Shown here one piece after another: positions 17,697 to 26,346 of a stretch of 64,000 bases of DNA. Location of the stretch: positions 124,001-188,000 of the forward strand of contig LMVO01000001.1 in the NCBI GenBank assembly GCA_002287215.1, written 5' to 3'. Within the stretch, counting starts at the first letter, position 1; every line of letters starts with the position of its first letter. The DNA is from Methanocorpusculum parvum (GTDB lineage Archaea; Halobacteriota; Methanomicrobia; Methanomicrobiales; Methanocorpusculaceae). The notes beneath the pieces were generated by a model, which did no database searches, was not told the DNA's origin, and was given only the letters and a program-made list of their open reading frames with translations. Both the position numbers and the translations under genes were made by a program.

Positions 17697-18827
17697 TTAG
17701 GATAAGAAATCGACGGCTGCGGAAAGTCCGTCACCTTCGAGTTTGTACCCGGCTTTTTTGAAGCACATCTGGACGGCGGCAACGGTCGCGATGATCTCGG
17801 GTGTATCGATGATACCCATATTGCCGATCCGGAAGATCTTGCCTTTGAATCTGTCCTGGCCTCCGGCGAACTCGATGCCCATCTTTTTGCAGGCCCCGCG
17901 GATCTTTGCATCCTCGACGCCTTCGGGATAGAAGAATCCGGTGACGGTGTTCGAGGCTTTGTGCAGAGTATCGACCTGGGGAACGAGGGAAAGTCCCCAT
18001 GCTTCGCCGGCAGCGCGGACTGCGCCGGACATTCTGTGGTGACGGGCGATCCTGTTTTCGAGTCCCTCTTCTTCAATGAGTCTGCAGGCTTCGCGCAGTG
18101 CAAGGAATAAGGGGACGGCCGGTGTGGTCGGTGTTTCCATCGGGCTGCCGTCGGCGGATTTCTTTGCTTTCTTTAAGTCGAGGTAGAAGGGTCTGTTTTC
18201 GGAAAGTCTGTCCCAGGCTCTTTGTGAAACGGAAACGGCGGCAAGTCCTGCAGGGGCTGCAAGACATTTCTGGCTTCCGACGATCGTTACGTCGGCTCCC
18301 CATGCATCTGCCTTTACGGTGTCTCCGCCGATCGAGGTGATCGCATCAAGGATGAAGAGAGCGTCGTATTTTCGGGCGAGTTTTCCGACTTCTTCGGCCG
18401 GGTTGAGGATCGCGGCGGACGTCTCGTTATGTACGAGGGTCACGACTTCGGCGCCGTTTTCCAGTTCCTGTTTGAGGGCTTCGAGATCCAGGGCGTGTCC
18501 CCATTCGGACTCGAGCATGGCGGTCTCGCCGTAGAGTTTGGAGATGAGACCGAGGCGTTCGCCGAACTTTCCGTTGACGAGGGAGACGATCTTTTTGCCT
18601 TTGGCAAACGAACCGATGGCGGCTTCCTGTCCCGCGGTTCCGGATCCGGAGAGGACGAGCATGTCGTTTTCGGTGCCGAAGACGGGTTTGAGGGTCCGAA
18701 CGATATCTGCGTAGCAGTCGCCGAACTCTTTGCTTCGGTGGTTGATCGCCTGTTTCGTCATTGCATTTCGGACCGTTTCCGGCATCGGAACGGGACCGGG
18801 CATCATGAGCAGAGTTTCTTTATACAT
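17697..18827 (-). CDS. Class V aminotransferase (serine/alanine-glyoxylate family)
   Basis: About 376 residues from the ATG at 18827 (MYKETLLMMPGPVPMPETV), where the family begins; an upstream ATG at 18860 would add 11 residues and crowd the divergent purE promoter. LLMMPGPVPMP, VLSGSGTAGQEA, LDAITSIGGD and the PLP lysine in GSQKCLAAPAGL are typical. In methanogens this family includes broad-specificity enzymes used for alanine, aspartate or phosphoserine transamination. The exact substrate is not determinable here. Confidence 0.85.
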   Translation of the reverse strand: MYKETLLMMPGPVPMPETVRNAMTKQAINHRSKEFGDCYADIVRTLKPVFGTENDMLVLSGSGTAGQEAAIGSFAKGKKIVSLVNGKFGERLGLISKLYGETAMLESEWGHALDLEALKQELENGAEVVTLVHNETSAAILNPAEEVGKLARKYDALFILDAITSIGGDTVKADAWGADVTIVGSQKCLAAPAGLAAVSVSQRAWDRLSENRPFYLDLKKAKKSADGSPMETPTTPAVPLFLALREACRLIEEEGLENRIARHHRMSGAVRAAGEAWGLSLVPQVDTLHKASNTVTGFFYPEGVEDAKIRGACKKMGIEFAGGQDRFKGKIFRIGNMGIIDTPEIIATVAAVQMCFKKAGYKLEGDGLSAAVDFLS

Positions 18828-18891
18828 GGGAAAGTCTGTTACATATATGAGAATAGACATACATATACTAATTCCATAGAGGTTTTATCAG

Positions 18892-19281
18892 ATGCCAGAA
18901 GTCGCAGTTATAGCCGGTTCAGTTTCGGATCAGACGATCGTTGATAAGGCAACGACCGTTCTTCAATCATACAATATTTCCTTCGATGTTCAGGTGATCT
19001 CGGCTCACCGTGATGCCGATAAGCTGGATGCCTACGTGAAGTCGTCGGATGCTTTGGTGTTCATCTGTATCGCGGGGATGTCGGCGGCTCTCCCGGGTGT
19101 TGTCGCGGCGAGGACGAAAAAACCGGTGATCGGGGTCCCGGTCTCCGGCAAGATCGCCGGCGGGCTGGACGCTCTTCTTTCGATCGCCCAGATGCCAAAA
19201 GGGGTCCCGGTCGCCTGTATGGCGGTGGACGGCGGGGAGAATGCCGGACATTTCGCGGCAAGGATCCTTGGGAAAAACTAA
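18892..19281 (+). CDS. purE: PurE, N5-carboxyaminoimidazole ribonucleotide mutase family
   Basis: Purine biosynthesis, converting carboxyaminoimidazole ribonucleotide isomers. At 129 residues it is slightly shorter than bacterial PurE. AGSVSDQTIVDKA near residue 7 and VISAHRDADKL near 40 are the substrate-binding loops; GMSAALPGVVAARTKKPVIG is the conserved core. GAGGTT lies upstream of the ATG. Divergent from the class V aminotransferase with only a short shared promoter region. No purK is adjacent. Confidence 0.93.
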   Translation: MPEVAVIAGSVSDQTIVDKATTVLQSYNISFDVQVISAHRDADKLDAYVKSSDALVFICIAGMSAALPGVVAARTKKPVIGVPVSGKIAGGLDALLSIAQMPKGVPVACMAVDGGENAGHFAARILGKN

Positions 19282-19392
19282 TTTTTTTGGCGGCTCTGCC
19301 GGTGCTGATTTTTACACAGTGACACGGGACGATTTCGTGTCGGTCAGATTATAAAAAAGAGGCTGCCGGTTTTTGGCAGCTGGTTTTCACAC

Positions 19393-20184
19393 TTATGCTT
19401 CGATGATGTACTTGGCGAGAAGCTCGTTCCATTTCTCGGAAGCCATCAGTTTGGTGAGTCCGTTGTTGATGAGCGTGTGGAGTTCGGTATCACCGTTTCT
19501 CATAGCCACACCATACTCTTCACCGGTCGGAATGGTTCCGAGAATGATGATCGCATCTTTTGCTTTGATGTAGTCTTTGATGTTTACATCATCGAAGATG
19601 ACCGTCTGCACGAGACCGTTTTCCAGAGCGACCATCGACTGGGGGAAGGTATCATAGAGTTTGATCTTTCCGTCTTTTACCATCTGGTCGTACTTTGCCT
19701 GGCCAAAGAAGTCATCGCTCTGGATGTACTGATCTGCCGAACAGCTTCTCTGCACACCGATCGTGACGTCTCCTGCCTTGAACTGGTCCATCGTGACAGC
19801 AGAGCCTTTCTTTACGGCGACACCCTGATCAACGCTCCAGTAGGGTTTGGAGAAGGTTACCTGAGCTGCACGGGCCGGAGTGATCGTCATTCCGGAGTAG
19901 ACCATATCGATCTTGTTTCCAAGGAGTGCTGGAATGATTCCGTCCCAGGCGACTGCCTTGATCTCGACATTGAAGCCTTCCTGCTCTGCGATCCACCGGA
20001 TCGATTCAACATCGAATCCGGCGAATTTGCCGCTTTCATCAACGTAGGAGTACGGCGGGTAGTCCCCGTCGATACCGACGATATAGGTTTTTTTCTCGGA
20101 CTGAGTGCCGACACAGCCTGCCGTTAAAACAGCAGCCACCACAAGAAGGGCTATGATTGCCCCTAAAAACACTTTTCTATCCAT
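19393..20184 (-). CDS. Amino-acid-type ABC transporter solute-binding lipoprotein (family 3)
   Basis: 263 residues. The N-terminal signal peptide ends in a lipobox (VLTAGC, Cys24), so it should be anchored outside the membrane. YIVGIDGDYPPYSYVDESG near residue 35, GFDVESIRWIAE, DMVYSGMTITPARA and the C-terminal LIEA-type end are characteristic of SBP_bac_3 proteins for polar amino acids. No permease or ATPase gene is adjacent on either side, so it is an orphan here. Partners must lie elsewhere or it acts in sensing. Confidence 0.9.
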   Translation of the reverse strand: MDRKVFLGAIIALLVVAAVLTAGCVGTQSEKKTYIVGIDGDYPPYSYVDESGKFAGFDVESIRWIAEQEGFNVEIKAVAWDGIIPALLGNKIDMVYSGMTITPARAAQVTFSKPYWSVDQGVAVKKGSAVTMDQFKAGDVTIGVQRSCSADQYIQSDDFFGQAKYDQMVKDGKIKLYDTFPQSMVALENGLVQTVIFDDVNIKDYIKAKDAIIILGTIPTGEEYGVAMRNGDTELHTLINNGLTKLMASEKWNELLAKYIIEA

Positions 20185-20280
20185 CTGTTAATCATTTCTG
20201 TTTCTTCTATAAATCACTTGCTTCCCGGGCGCAGGAATTTCAGAATGATTTTCAAAAGTGTGTGAAAGAGTAGTTACATG

Positions 20281-20580
20281 TTATTCTTTTTTGAAGTACA
20301 GATAACAATGACAGTGACCAAACGCTTCGATGTCTGCTGCGGAGTCCCTGCACGGGCATAGGTATATTTTATCGGCCTCGGCGTCCCCGGTCGGGATACG
20401 GCAGGGACAGAACCGTTTTCCGTACACGAGTTTGTTTCTGGCTATTCCTTCGATCGTTGAATTAGTGATATCTTTGTTATCATTGAGCGCCCAGCCTTTT
20501 TTTACGGCGACCTTCTCGATCGACGGTCGTATCTGCTCGGCGACTTCGCGTATCTCGTCGCGGGTGGGAATAAGATTCAT
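20281..20580 (-). CDS. Ferredoxin:thioredoxin reductase catalytic-chain-like protein
   Basis: 99 residues. The cysteine pattern is that of the FTR beta chain: CPC at 58-60, CPC at 75-77 and CHC at 90-92, which would hold a [4Fe-4S] cluster next to a redox-active disulfide. Methanogens have FTR-like proteins that link ferredoxin to thioredoxin-type targets. No FTR variable chain or thioredoxin is adjacent. The deformylase gene lies upstream on the same strand, but the 61-bp gap does not prove an operon. Confidence 0.88.
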   Translation of the reverse strand: MNLIPTRDEIREVAEQIRPSIEKVAVKKGWALNDNKDITNSTIEGIARNKLVYGKRFCPCRIPTGDAEADKIYLCPCRDSAADIEAFGHCHCYLYFKKE

Positions 20581-20641
20581 CAGCAGATATTCCCTCTCAA
20601 AAGTTATCAGGGTTTGGTTTGCGGCTAGTGAGGCGGCACAC

Positions 20642-21115
20642 TTATGGTTCCAGGGATTTTTGGATCATGCGTTTCTGTATCGGTTTTAAGTGGTCGAGAA
20701 AGAGGATCCCGTCATGATGATCCTTTTCATGCAGAAATGCCCGGGCGGCCACTCCTTTGAGTTCGGTTTCGATGATCTGGCCTGAAATGTCGAGATATCT
20801 GCAGATGATCTTTCCCGGCCGCCGGACCGGCCGCTGGACTCCCGGAATGCACGGACTTCCTTCCATCTCTTCAACCAGCGTTCCCTCTTTGAGGACTTCG
20901 GGGTTGGCTCCTTTGATTGTTACTCCGCCGACGTTTACGATGAACAGACGTTTTGACACGCCTATCTGGGGGGCTGAAAGGCCGACGCATCTGTTCTGGA
21001 TCATGGTGTCCCACATATCCGTCAGAATGCCGAGCTCTTCTTCCCCGAACTTTTCGACCGTTTCCGCCTGCTGAAAGAGTACAGGGTCTCCGTATTTTCG
21101 TATCTCGCGAATCAT
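20642..21115 (-). CDS. def: Peptide deformylase-like metalloprotein, atypical
   Basis: 157 residues from the ATG at 21115, giving MIREIRKYGDPVL, the canonical deformylase start; the ATG at 21160 would add 15 unlike residues. Motif 1 reads CVGLSAPQIG (usually GxGLAAPQ) and motif 3 is HEKDH (HExxH). Motif 2, normally EGCLS with the third metal ligand Cys, reads EGSPCIPG: the Cys is replaced by Ser and a Cys appears two residues later. Archaea do not use formyl-methionine in general, so the substrate may differ. Confidence 0.85.
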   Translation of the reverse strand: MIREIRKYGDPVLFQQAETVEKFGEEELGILTDMWDTMIQNRCVGLSAPQIGVSKRLFIVNVGGVTIKGANPEVLKEGTLVEEMEGSPCIPGVQRPVRRPGKIICRYLDISGQIIETELKGVAARAFLHEKDHHDGILFLDHLKPIQKRMIQKSLEP

Positions 21116-21169
21116 ATGATTCTTTTCTCTCTGGAATCGTTTTAGTGTTGTGATTGCCAATAGATAGGT

Positions 21170-21481
21170 ATGGAGTTAGCGTATGACCACCCGGGGCATG
21201 CATCGGGCGTTGTGAACGGAAAAGAGTTCGAGGGTTTTTGTCTGCCGGTCCCGCGGTCGAATCTGATTTTTATCAAGACTGCCGGAGGATTCATCGGCTG
21301 CGGATTTTTCGATATGAAGACATTTGATAAACTCGGGATACCGGCCGCGAGGATCACCGGCGTTTCAACCCTCGAAGAGCTTCTTGCCGGAAAAATCGTT
21401 GATATGACAGAGTCAGCAGAGAAAGCCGGTGTCAGGATCGGGATGAGCGGGTATGATGCACTTATGCGTTTTTGTTCCTGA
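21170..21481 (+). CDS. DUF1805 family protein (YunC-like)
   Basis: 103 residues. LIFIKTAGGFIGCGFFDMKTF (split near residues 32-52) and ARITGVSTLEELLAG near 60 match the small DUF1805/YunC family found in archaea and Bacillus. Cys44 lies in the conserved GFIGCG loop. Function is unknown. It is divergent from the deformylase with 54 bp between starts, and the PEGA gene follows after 51 bp. Confidence 0.75.
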   Translation: MELAYDHPGHASGVVNGKEFEGFCLPVPRSNLIFIKTAGGFIGCGFFDMKTFDKLGIPAARITGVSTLEELLAGKIVDMTESAEKAGVRIGMSGYDALMRFCS

Positions 21482-21532
21482 AATCCCTGCATGGAGCAAA
21501 GATTTTTTAGCAATCAATCCGTTGTATTATCT

Positions 21533-22834
21533 ATGAGAACATCTATTCTCGCATTACTTGCGGTTTTGGCTGTCCTTTCCCTTCTTTGTCTGCCGGTCTC
21601 GGCAGCGATAGGTTCGGATACGGCGACCATTTATGTAACGTCGTCTCCTTCCGGGGCCACGGCCACTGATTCGGCAACGGGAGACAAGATCACTACGCCT
21701 GACAGTTTTATCGTCTACACGACCGGCACTCCTACGCATCATTACATAACCGTTTCGAAGAACGGGTATTATGATTATTATTATGATGCCGGGATCCCGG
21801 CAAAAGATGATTATATCCAGGTCAATGCTGTTTTGACTCCGATCCAGACGACCGGGTACCTTTCTGTCTCTTCGAGTCCCTCGGGAGCCAATGTCTATGT
21901 TGACGGCATCTACAAGGGAACGAGTCCGGTGACGGTTTCGGTGTCTGCGGGTTCGCACAGTGTTCGTATGGATAAGTCCGGGTATGATTCATGGACAGGC
22001 TCAACCTCCGTGACTGCCGGTCAGACCGCGTATGTCTCTGCGTCCTTAAATCCGTCGGTCACCTACGGGTATCTGTATGTCTACTCCAGCCCGCCGAATG
22101 CGGACGTGTACATCAACGGTGTCTACAAAGGCGATACGCCGTTTACGATCGGTCTGAACCCGGGAACCTATCAGGTCATGGTGAAGAAAGCAGGTTATAC
22201 GTCCTACTCGACCACGTCTTCTGTCTACACAGGCTCGACGACGTCGGTCTCGGCAAATCTCCAGAAGAGTGCGGACGCCTACATCCAGGTGGCTTCCTAT
22301 CCTTCCGGAGCTGCTGTATACATTGACGGCGGGTATGTGGGAAACACCCAGTACTCCAGCCCGTCGAACCCGAATTACATGCAGGCCGGCCCGTTCACTT
22401 CCGGAACATCCCACACGCTTATGCTGAAACTTGACGGATACGCCACCTACTCGTCGTCATTTGTTCTGAGCTCAGGCGAGACCAGAACGTTTTCCGTGAC
22501 GATGAATCCGGTAACGCCGGTCGTGACGACCGGTTCTCTGCATATCACTTCAGATCCGTCAGGCTCGGATGTGTATGTCGATAATGTCTTCAGAGGCTAT
22601 ACGCCGCTCACGCTGAACGATCTCGCCACAGGTTCCCACACCGTGCTTCTTCAGCACGGCGGATATAAAGACTGGTCAGAGACGATCACCGTTTCTACCG
22701 GCCAGACGGTTGAGAGAACGGTTGTGATGTCCCAGTCCGTTGTCCCGACCCCGACCTCGTCGCCGGCACCCTTTATCGGGATCCTTGCCGGACTTGGCGC
22801 CTGCGGAGTTGTACTGGCTGCAAGACGCCGGTAA
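21533..22834 (+). CDS. Surface protein with PEGA repeats
   Basis: 433 residues from the ATG at 21533, which opens directly into a signal peptide ending at LPVSAA; an upstream ATG at 21491 would put 14 polar residues before it. At least four PEGA units are visible (SPSGANVYVDGIYKGTSPV near 132, PPNADVYINGVYKGDTP near 202, YPSGAAVYIDGGYVGN near 270, DPSGSDVYVDNVFRGYTPL near 354), plus a degenerate first copy. A Thr/Pro/Ser spacer and a C-terminal hydrophobic anchor ending AARRR follow. Probably a cell-envelope protein. Confidence 0.88.
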   Translation: MRTSILALLAVLAVLSLLCLPVSAAIGSDTATIYVTSSPSGATATDSATGDKITTPDSFIVYTTGTPTHHYITVSKNGYYDYYYDAGIPAKDDYIQVNAVLTPIQTTGYLSVSSSPSGANVYVDGIYKGTSPVTVSVSAGSHSVRMDKSGYDSWTGSTSVTAGQTAYVSASLNPSVTYGYLYVYSSPPNADVYINGVYKGDTPFTIGLNPGTYQVMVKKAGYTSYSTTSSVYTGSTTSVSANLQKSADAYIQVASYPSGAAVYIDGGYVGNTQYSSPSNPNYMQAGPFTSGTSHTLMLKLDGYATYSSSFVLSSGETRTFSVTMNPVTPVVTTGSLHITSDPSGSDVYVDNVFRGYTPLTLNDLATGSHTVLLQHGGYKDWSETITVSTGQTVERTVVMSQSVVPTPTSSPAPFIGILAGLGACGVVLAARRR

Positions 22835-23045
22835 ACATTCTGGTTTCAAGACCACTCATTTTTTTGAGAGGTCTTTCTTTTTTTGGAAATTATTTAACGG
22901 ACGATTTTTCAATCCTTCTTTGAATAGGACTTACGCGGTGGGCTTTCTCATGCTCCCACACCCAGCAATATACTTTCCGAATTGTATCCTCACAATTATC
23001 ACATATTTCCTATCTGAATCCTTCACTCCAGATGAACTACCTGGA

Positions 23046-23084
23046 AAGCCCAAATGGGCAAAGCCCATTTGAGGCGGCACGCAA
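23046..23084 (+). repeat. 39-bp direct repeat, copy 1
   Basis: Identical to 23298-23336. It contains hairpin AAATGGGC-AAA-GCCCATTT and ends in GGCGGCACGCAA, which begins the following stem GCAAGCC-GAA-GGCTTGC (23081-23097). Confidence 0.85.
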
Positions 23085-23297
23085 GCCGAAGGCTTGCACG
23101 CAACGTATAGGGGCCTCAGTAAATAGGATATCCCACCGCGGGCCGCTCCGCGCCGGAGTCGCGGCCCCGCACCCCAGATCAAGAAAAGGGATTGTTCATC
23201 TATTTTTTGCAGAAAAAAAGACATGCAAGATAAGAAAAACCCGCAAGCGGGTTTTTCCTCAGCATTTTTCCAGAGAGGGTGCGATTCTGCGTAGGCG

Positions 23298-23336
23298 AAG
23301 CCCAAATGGGCAAAGCCCATTTGAGGCGGCACGCAA
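23298..23336 (+). repeat. 39-bp direct repeat, copy 2
   Basis: Identical to 23046-23084. The stem that follows is GCAAATC-TTC-GATTTGC (23333-23349): the same hairpin position as copy 1, but with both arms changed together so that pairing is kept. Confidence 0.85.
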
Positions 23337-23557
23337 ATCTTCGATTTGCACGCATCAGCCGAAGCAGAGCACCCGAACGCAAGAAAAATGCGATTCGCGT
23401 GAATTCGCGGAGATTCGCGGTTAAATAATCTCATGTTTCCAAACCCAGCCGTACCCTTCCCAAATTGGATTCACAACCACACCGCGTAAGTCCTATTTGA
23501 AGAAAATCGCCTTGGCTCATAAGGTCGAGTCAGCTGAATAAAATACGTAAAAAAAAG

Positions 23558-24442
23558 TTAGATGCAGTCCTTTAAGTGGAACTTAAAGGGACCGAGGTTT
23601 CCGCCGTAGTTTCCTGCGGTGATCTTGACGACACCCGGAACTCTGCATGCTGCCTGGACACCTGCTTTCATTGCTTCATTTACTGCTGCTTCGGAGACAC
23701 CGTCGATGACGATCTCGTAGACTGCCTTGACACCTTCGGGGATCTCGGTATCCGGGACCTTCTCGCGGATCGTGGGGCAGAACTTTTCGTTGGTGGATGC
23801 GCCCATGAACTTGTATTTGTTGGAGCCGACCTTGGAACCGGATGAGACAACTCCTCCGGGGAACGGGGTGATGGTTCCGGGAACACAGCTGATCGCGTCA
23901 ACTGCCGCCTGTGCTGCAATAAGGGCAGACATCTGGGAGTCGCCCATGATCAGGAAGTTTCCGCCGGCAACGCCTTTGATTGCGCCGACTTCTTCTTCGA
24001 TGATGAAGTCTCCGCCCATGATCGGGATCGACCAGCAGTTGATGCCGCCGACAACGACCTTGGACTCATATCCGTCGCCGAAGAAGTGGAGTTTGACGGG
24101 GATGATCTCTTCAAGACCTGCTTTTCCATTAAAAACTGCGGTCGTAGGTGCTGTTAAAACACACTCTGCGATACGCTCGAGGACCTGTTCTTTCAGTGCT
24201 TTCTTTCCGCAGCAGAACATGACCGCATATCCGGGGCGGTTGTCGGGGGTCTCGGAGGCCGGAACGAACCGTTCGATTCCTGCTTCGCAGGGACATCCGA
24301 TCGTCGAGGTCGCAAAACCGGTTGCTTCGGTTGCGGCTTTGTATGCCCATTCTTTCGTTACTGCAGTGATGATAACACGGGCAGCCCACACCGGGAAGCC
24401 TTCTGCATATGTGTCTTCAAGAATTACACCGTTGAATTCCAT
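23558..24442 (-). CDS. ftr: Formylmethanofuran:tetrahydromethanopterin formyltransferase
   Basis: Second step of CO2 reduction to methane: moves the formyl group from formylmethanofuran to tetrahydromethanopterin. The ATG at 24442 gives MEFNGVILEDTYAEGFPVW, matching the family start; an ATG at 24460 adds only six residues. Length is 294, as expected. GCPCEAG near residue 50, GDGYESK near 122, IMGGDFIIEEE near 141 and the C-terminal GNYGGNLGPFKFHL are conserved Ftr segments. Not linked to fwd here; it stands alone next to the hairpin-rich element. Confidence 0.97.
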   Translation of the reverse strand: MEFNGVILEDTYAEGFPVWAARVIITAVTKEWAYKAATEATGFATSTIGCPCEAGIERFVPASETPDNRPGYAVMFCCGKKALKEQVLERIAECVLTAPTTAVFNGKAGLEEIIPVKLHFFGDGYESKVVVGGINCWSIPIMGGDFIIEEEVGAIKGVAGGNFLIMGDSQMSALIAAQAAVDAISCVPGTITPFPGGVVSSGSKVGSNKYKFMGASTNEKFCPTIREKVPDTEIPEGVKAVYEIVIDGVSEAAVNEAMKAGVQAACRVPGVVKITAGNYGGNLGPFKFHLKDCI

Positions 24443-24565
24443 ATTATATGAATTGGGCATTGGGGTAAATAGCGTTTGCGGGTTGGATGCGAAAAGCCCT
24501 GTGCCCCCGCGCCGGGATAATGCATTTTCAGCCGGAAAAAAGGAGTGTTGGGATCCCGTCCTGAT

Positions 24566-25747
24566 CTATTCAGCTTTTCTGCGGGAAGGGCTGAGCAGTT
24601 TGAGCGGATAGGGAAGGGCAGCACACAAAATGACGGCGGCCGCAATAAGCCAGACCTGGGTGAAAAGTGCTGTCGGCATCCCGACGGTGTCTGCCATGAT
24701 CCCGATCACCATGATCGAAACCGCAGCAAGCCCCTGGGGAATACCGATCATGATCCCGGATGCAAGGCCGACGCTGCCGGGCATAAGTTCCTGGACCGTC
24801 GCGATCTCCACGGAAGCAGTCGCCATCATAAAAAATCCGGCGATGACAAGAGAGATGACCGAGCCGATGCCTGACAGGAAAAATATCCCGAAGTAGGCGA
24901 TCGTTGCTCCGATGTAGGCGGCGAACATGACCTCCTTTCGCCCGATCTTGTCAGAAAGCGGGCCGGCAATAAGGGTGCCGAACATTCCGGCAAAGATCAT
25001 GCAGCTGACGACCCCGGTCGCCAGAAGATAATCGACGCCAGCGTATTTCGTTAGATACACGGCAGCAAAGGCAAGGAATCCGTAATAGACCCAGGTCCTA
25101 AGCGAACTTATCCCGAGAACCAAAGCGGCATGTCTCCATTTCGGTTTTACCCCTCCGTTATCCGCGGATCTTTGCGGCAGGACCGCCGGTTTCTGCTGAT
25201 GTTTTCTCAGCAAAACGGCTACTCCGACCGCCGGAATCACGAGCCAGATGAGTGCAGGAAATCCTCCCCAGGCAAATAAAGCGCCGGTGATGAGGGGTGC
25301 AGCTCCGTATCCGAATGATCCGCCTACCGAGAACAGGGAAAGGAACGTTCCCCGGTTTGCCGATGTGGTGAACTGATGGATCTGCTGATAGGCATTCGGG
25401 TGAAACATGGAGTTTCCCGCTCCGGTGATCACTGCCATGATCAAAAGGACCCAGTAGTTCTGGGTGATCCCGAAGAGAGCGACGGCAAAACCCGTCATCA
25501 GGATGCACCAGGAGAGACCCGGGACCCAGCGTCCCTTATCGATCATCCAGCCGGTCAATGGTTGAAAAACGACCATCGTCAGGGTCAGGAGGGTAAACAG
25601 GCATCCTGCCATTGCATAGGATGTGATGCCCTGTTCGGTGAACAGAGGGATCAGTGCCGGCAGTATCGCCGGGATCACCGGGATGTAAAAGTCCACTGCC
25701 CCGTGGCCGGCGGCAAGGCCTGCTATGCGTTTTGTAGTATCGTTCAT
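24566..25747 (-). CDS. Major facilitator superfamily transporter (FsrR/fosmidomycin-resistance type)
   Basis: 393 residues with about 12 membrane segments. HGAVDFYIPVIPAILPAL near residue 15 and MFHPNAYQQIHQFT near 118 are the features of the FSR-like MFS subgroup. The central cytosolic loop is short and basic (RKHQQKPAVLPQR). Substrate unknown; family members export drugs or small metabolites. Its start overlaps the stop of the upstream methyltransferase by 4 bp, so it is translated from the same message. Confidence 0.85.
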   Translation of the reverse strand: MNDTTKRIAGLAAGHGAVDFYIPVIPAILPALIPLFTEQGITSYAMAGCLFTLLTLTMVVFQPLTGWMIDKGRWVPGLSWCILMTGFAVALFGITQNYWVLLIMAVITGAGNSMFHPNAYQQIHQFTTSANRGTFLSLFSVGGSFGYGAAPLITGALFAWGGFPALIWLVIPAVGVAVLLRKHQQKPAVLPQRSADNGGVKPKWRHAALVLGISSLRTWVYYGFLAFAAVYLTKYAGVDYLLATGVVSCMIFAGMFGTLIAGPLSDKIGRKEVMFAAYIGATIAYFGIFFLSGIGSVISLVIAGFFMMATASVEIATVQELMPGSVGLASGIMIGIPQGLAAVSIMVIGIMADTVGMPTALFTQVWLIAAAVILCAALPYPLKLLSPSRRKAE

Positions 25748-26346
25748 GCTATCCGTTCTAATCGGACGATCTCAACAGGGATCTCCAGATTTTCCTGTGT
25801 GTGGAAGGCGAATTGTTTTGGGATATTCAGCAGAGCTGCTGTTTTTGCGGTGATGACGGCGGTATTTTTTGTGTATGCTTCAAGGAACGGGATACTGCCT
25901 TTGTTGAAGATCCCGTAACAGACCGGCGCCGTCAGGAGAGCGAAGTCGATGAACGGCCGGTCGGCATGCTCTTTTTGTGCGCCAAACGGGGGGTTCATGA
26001 TCGCCGTGTCTGCCGCAAGGGGTTTTGCGGTCTCGTCGATACGCATTCTGATCCATTCGATATCCAAGCCAAATGCCTCGGCATTTTTTCTGGCGATTTT
26101 CAGGGCCGCTTCATCTATATCGATGCCGGTGACCTCTGCACCGAGAAGCGCCGCTCCGATCGAAAGCATCCCTGTTCCGCAGCCGAGATCAACGACCTTC
26201 ATTTCGCATATATCACCGGCGAGCGCTGCTTCGTGTAAAAGTCTCGCTGCAAGCGGGGCAGGGGTCATGTACTGTTCGATATCTGCTTTCGGCGAACGAA
26301 ATCCCTGTATCTTCTGCAGACACATCTCAAGTTGTCTGAGTTTCAT
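25744..26346 (-). CDS. METTL5-like RNA N6-adenine methyltransferase
   Basis: 200 residues. Rossmann SAM-binding motif VVDLGCGTGMLSIGAALLGA near residue 52, GIDIDEAAL, and the catalytic NPPF motif in IMNPPFGAQKEHADRPF near 117. The N-terminal RQLEMCLQKIQGF and EQYMTPAPLAARLL segments match archaeal METTL5-type proteins, which modify small-subunit rRNA in eukaryotes. It overlaps dph2 upstream and the MFS gene downstream by 4 bp each, placing it in a run of translation-related genes. Confidence 0.87.
   Translation of the reverse strand: MKLRQLEMCLQKIQGFRSPKADIEQYMTPAPLAARLLHEAALAGDICEMKVVDLGCGTGMLSIGAALLGAEVTGIDIDEAALKIARKNAEAFGLDIEWIRMRIDETAKPLAADTAIMNPPFGAQKEHADRPFIDFALLTAPVCYGIFNKGSIPFLEAYTKNTAVITAKTAALLNIPKQFAFHTQENLEIPVEIVRLERIA

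Larger units (their letters stand above)
22916..23504. mobile_element. Noncoding element bounded by inverted repeats (MITE-like)
   Basis: AATAGGACTTACGCGGTG at 22923-22940 has an exact inverted copy at 23480-23497; with two mismatches the match extends 5 bp further out each side. The enclosed 575 bp has no convincing gene. It contains a 39-bp direct repeat pair, several hairpins, and two degenerate copies of the ACCCAGC motif (22953-22966 and 23436-23449) near the ends. A 167-residue minus-strand ORF is made of translated repeats and was not accepted. It fills most of the 723-bp gap 22835-23557. No target-site duplication is evident. Confidence 0.55.

Noticed and set aside
23046..23336. CRISPR-like array
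   Set aside because: Only two identical 39-bp units about 250 bp apart, with hairpins rather than spacers, and no cas genes.
22931..23434. 167-residue minus-strand ORF in the noncoding element
   Set aside because: It is built from translated direct repeats and hairpins, repeats the phrase CVPPQMGFAHLGF twice, and spans the inverted-repeat element; no domain or ribosome-binding site.
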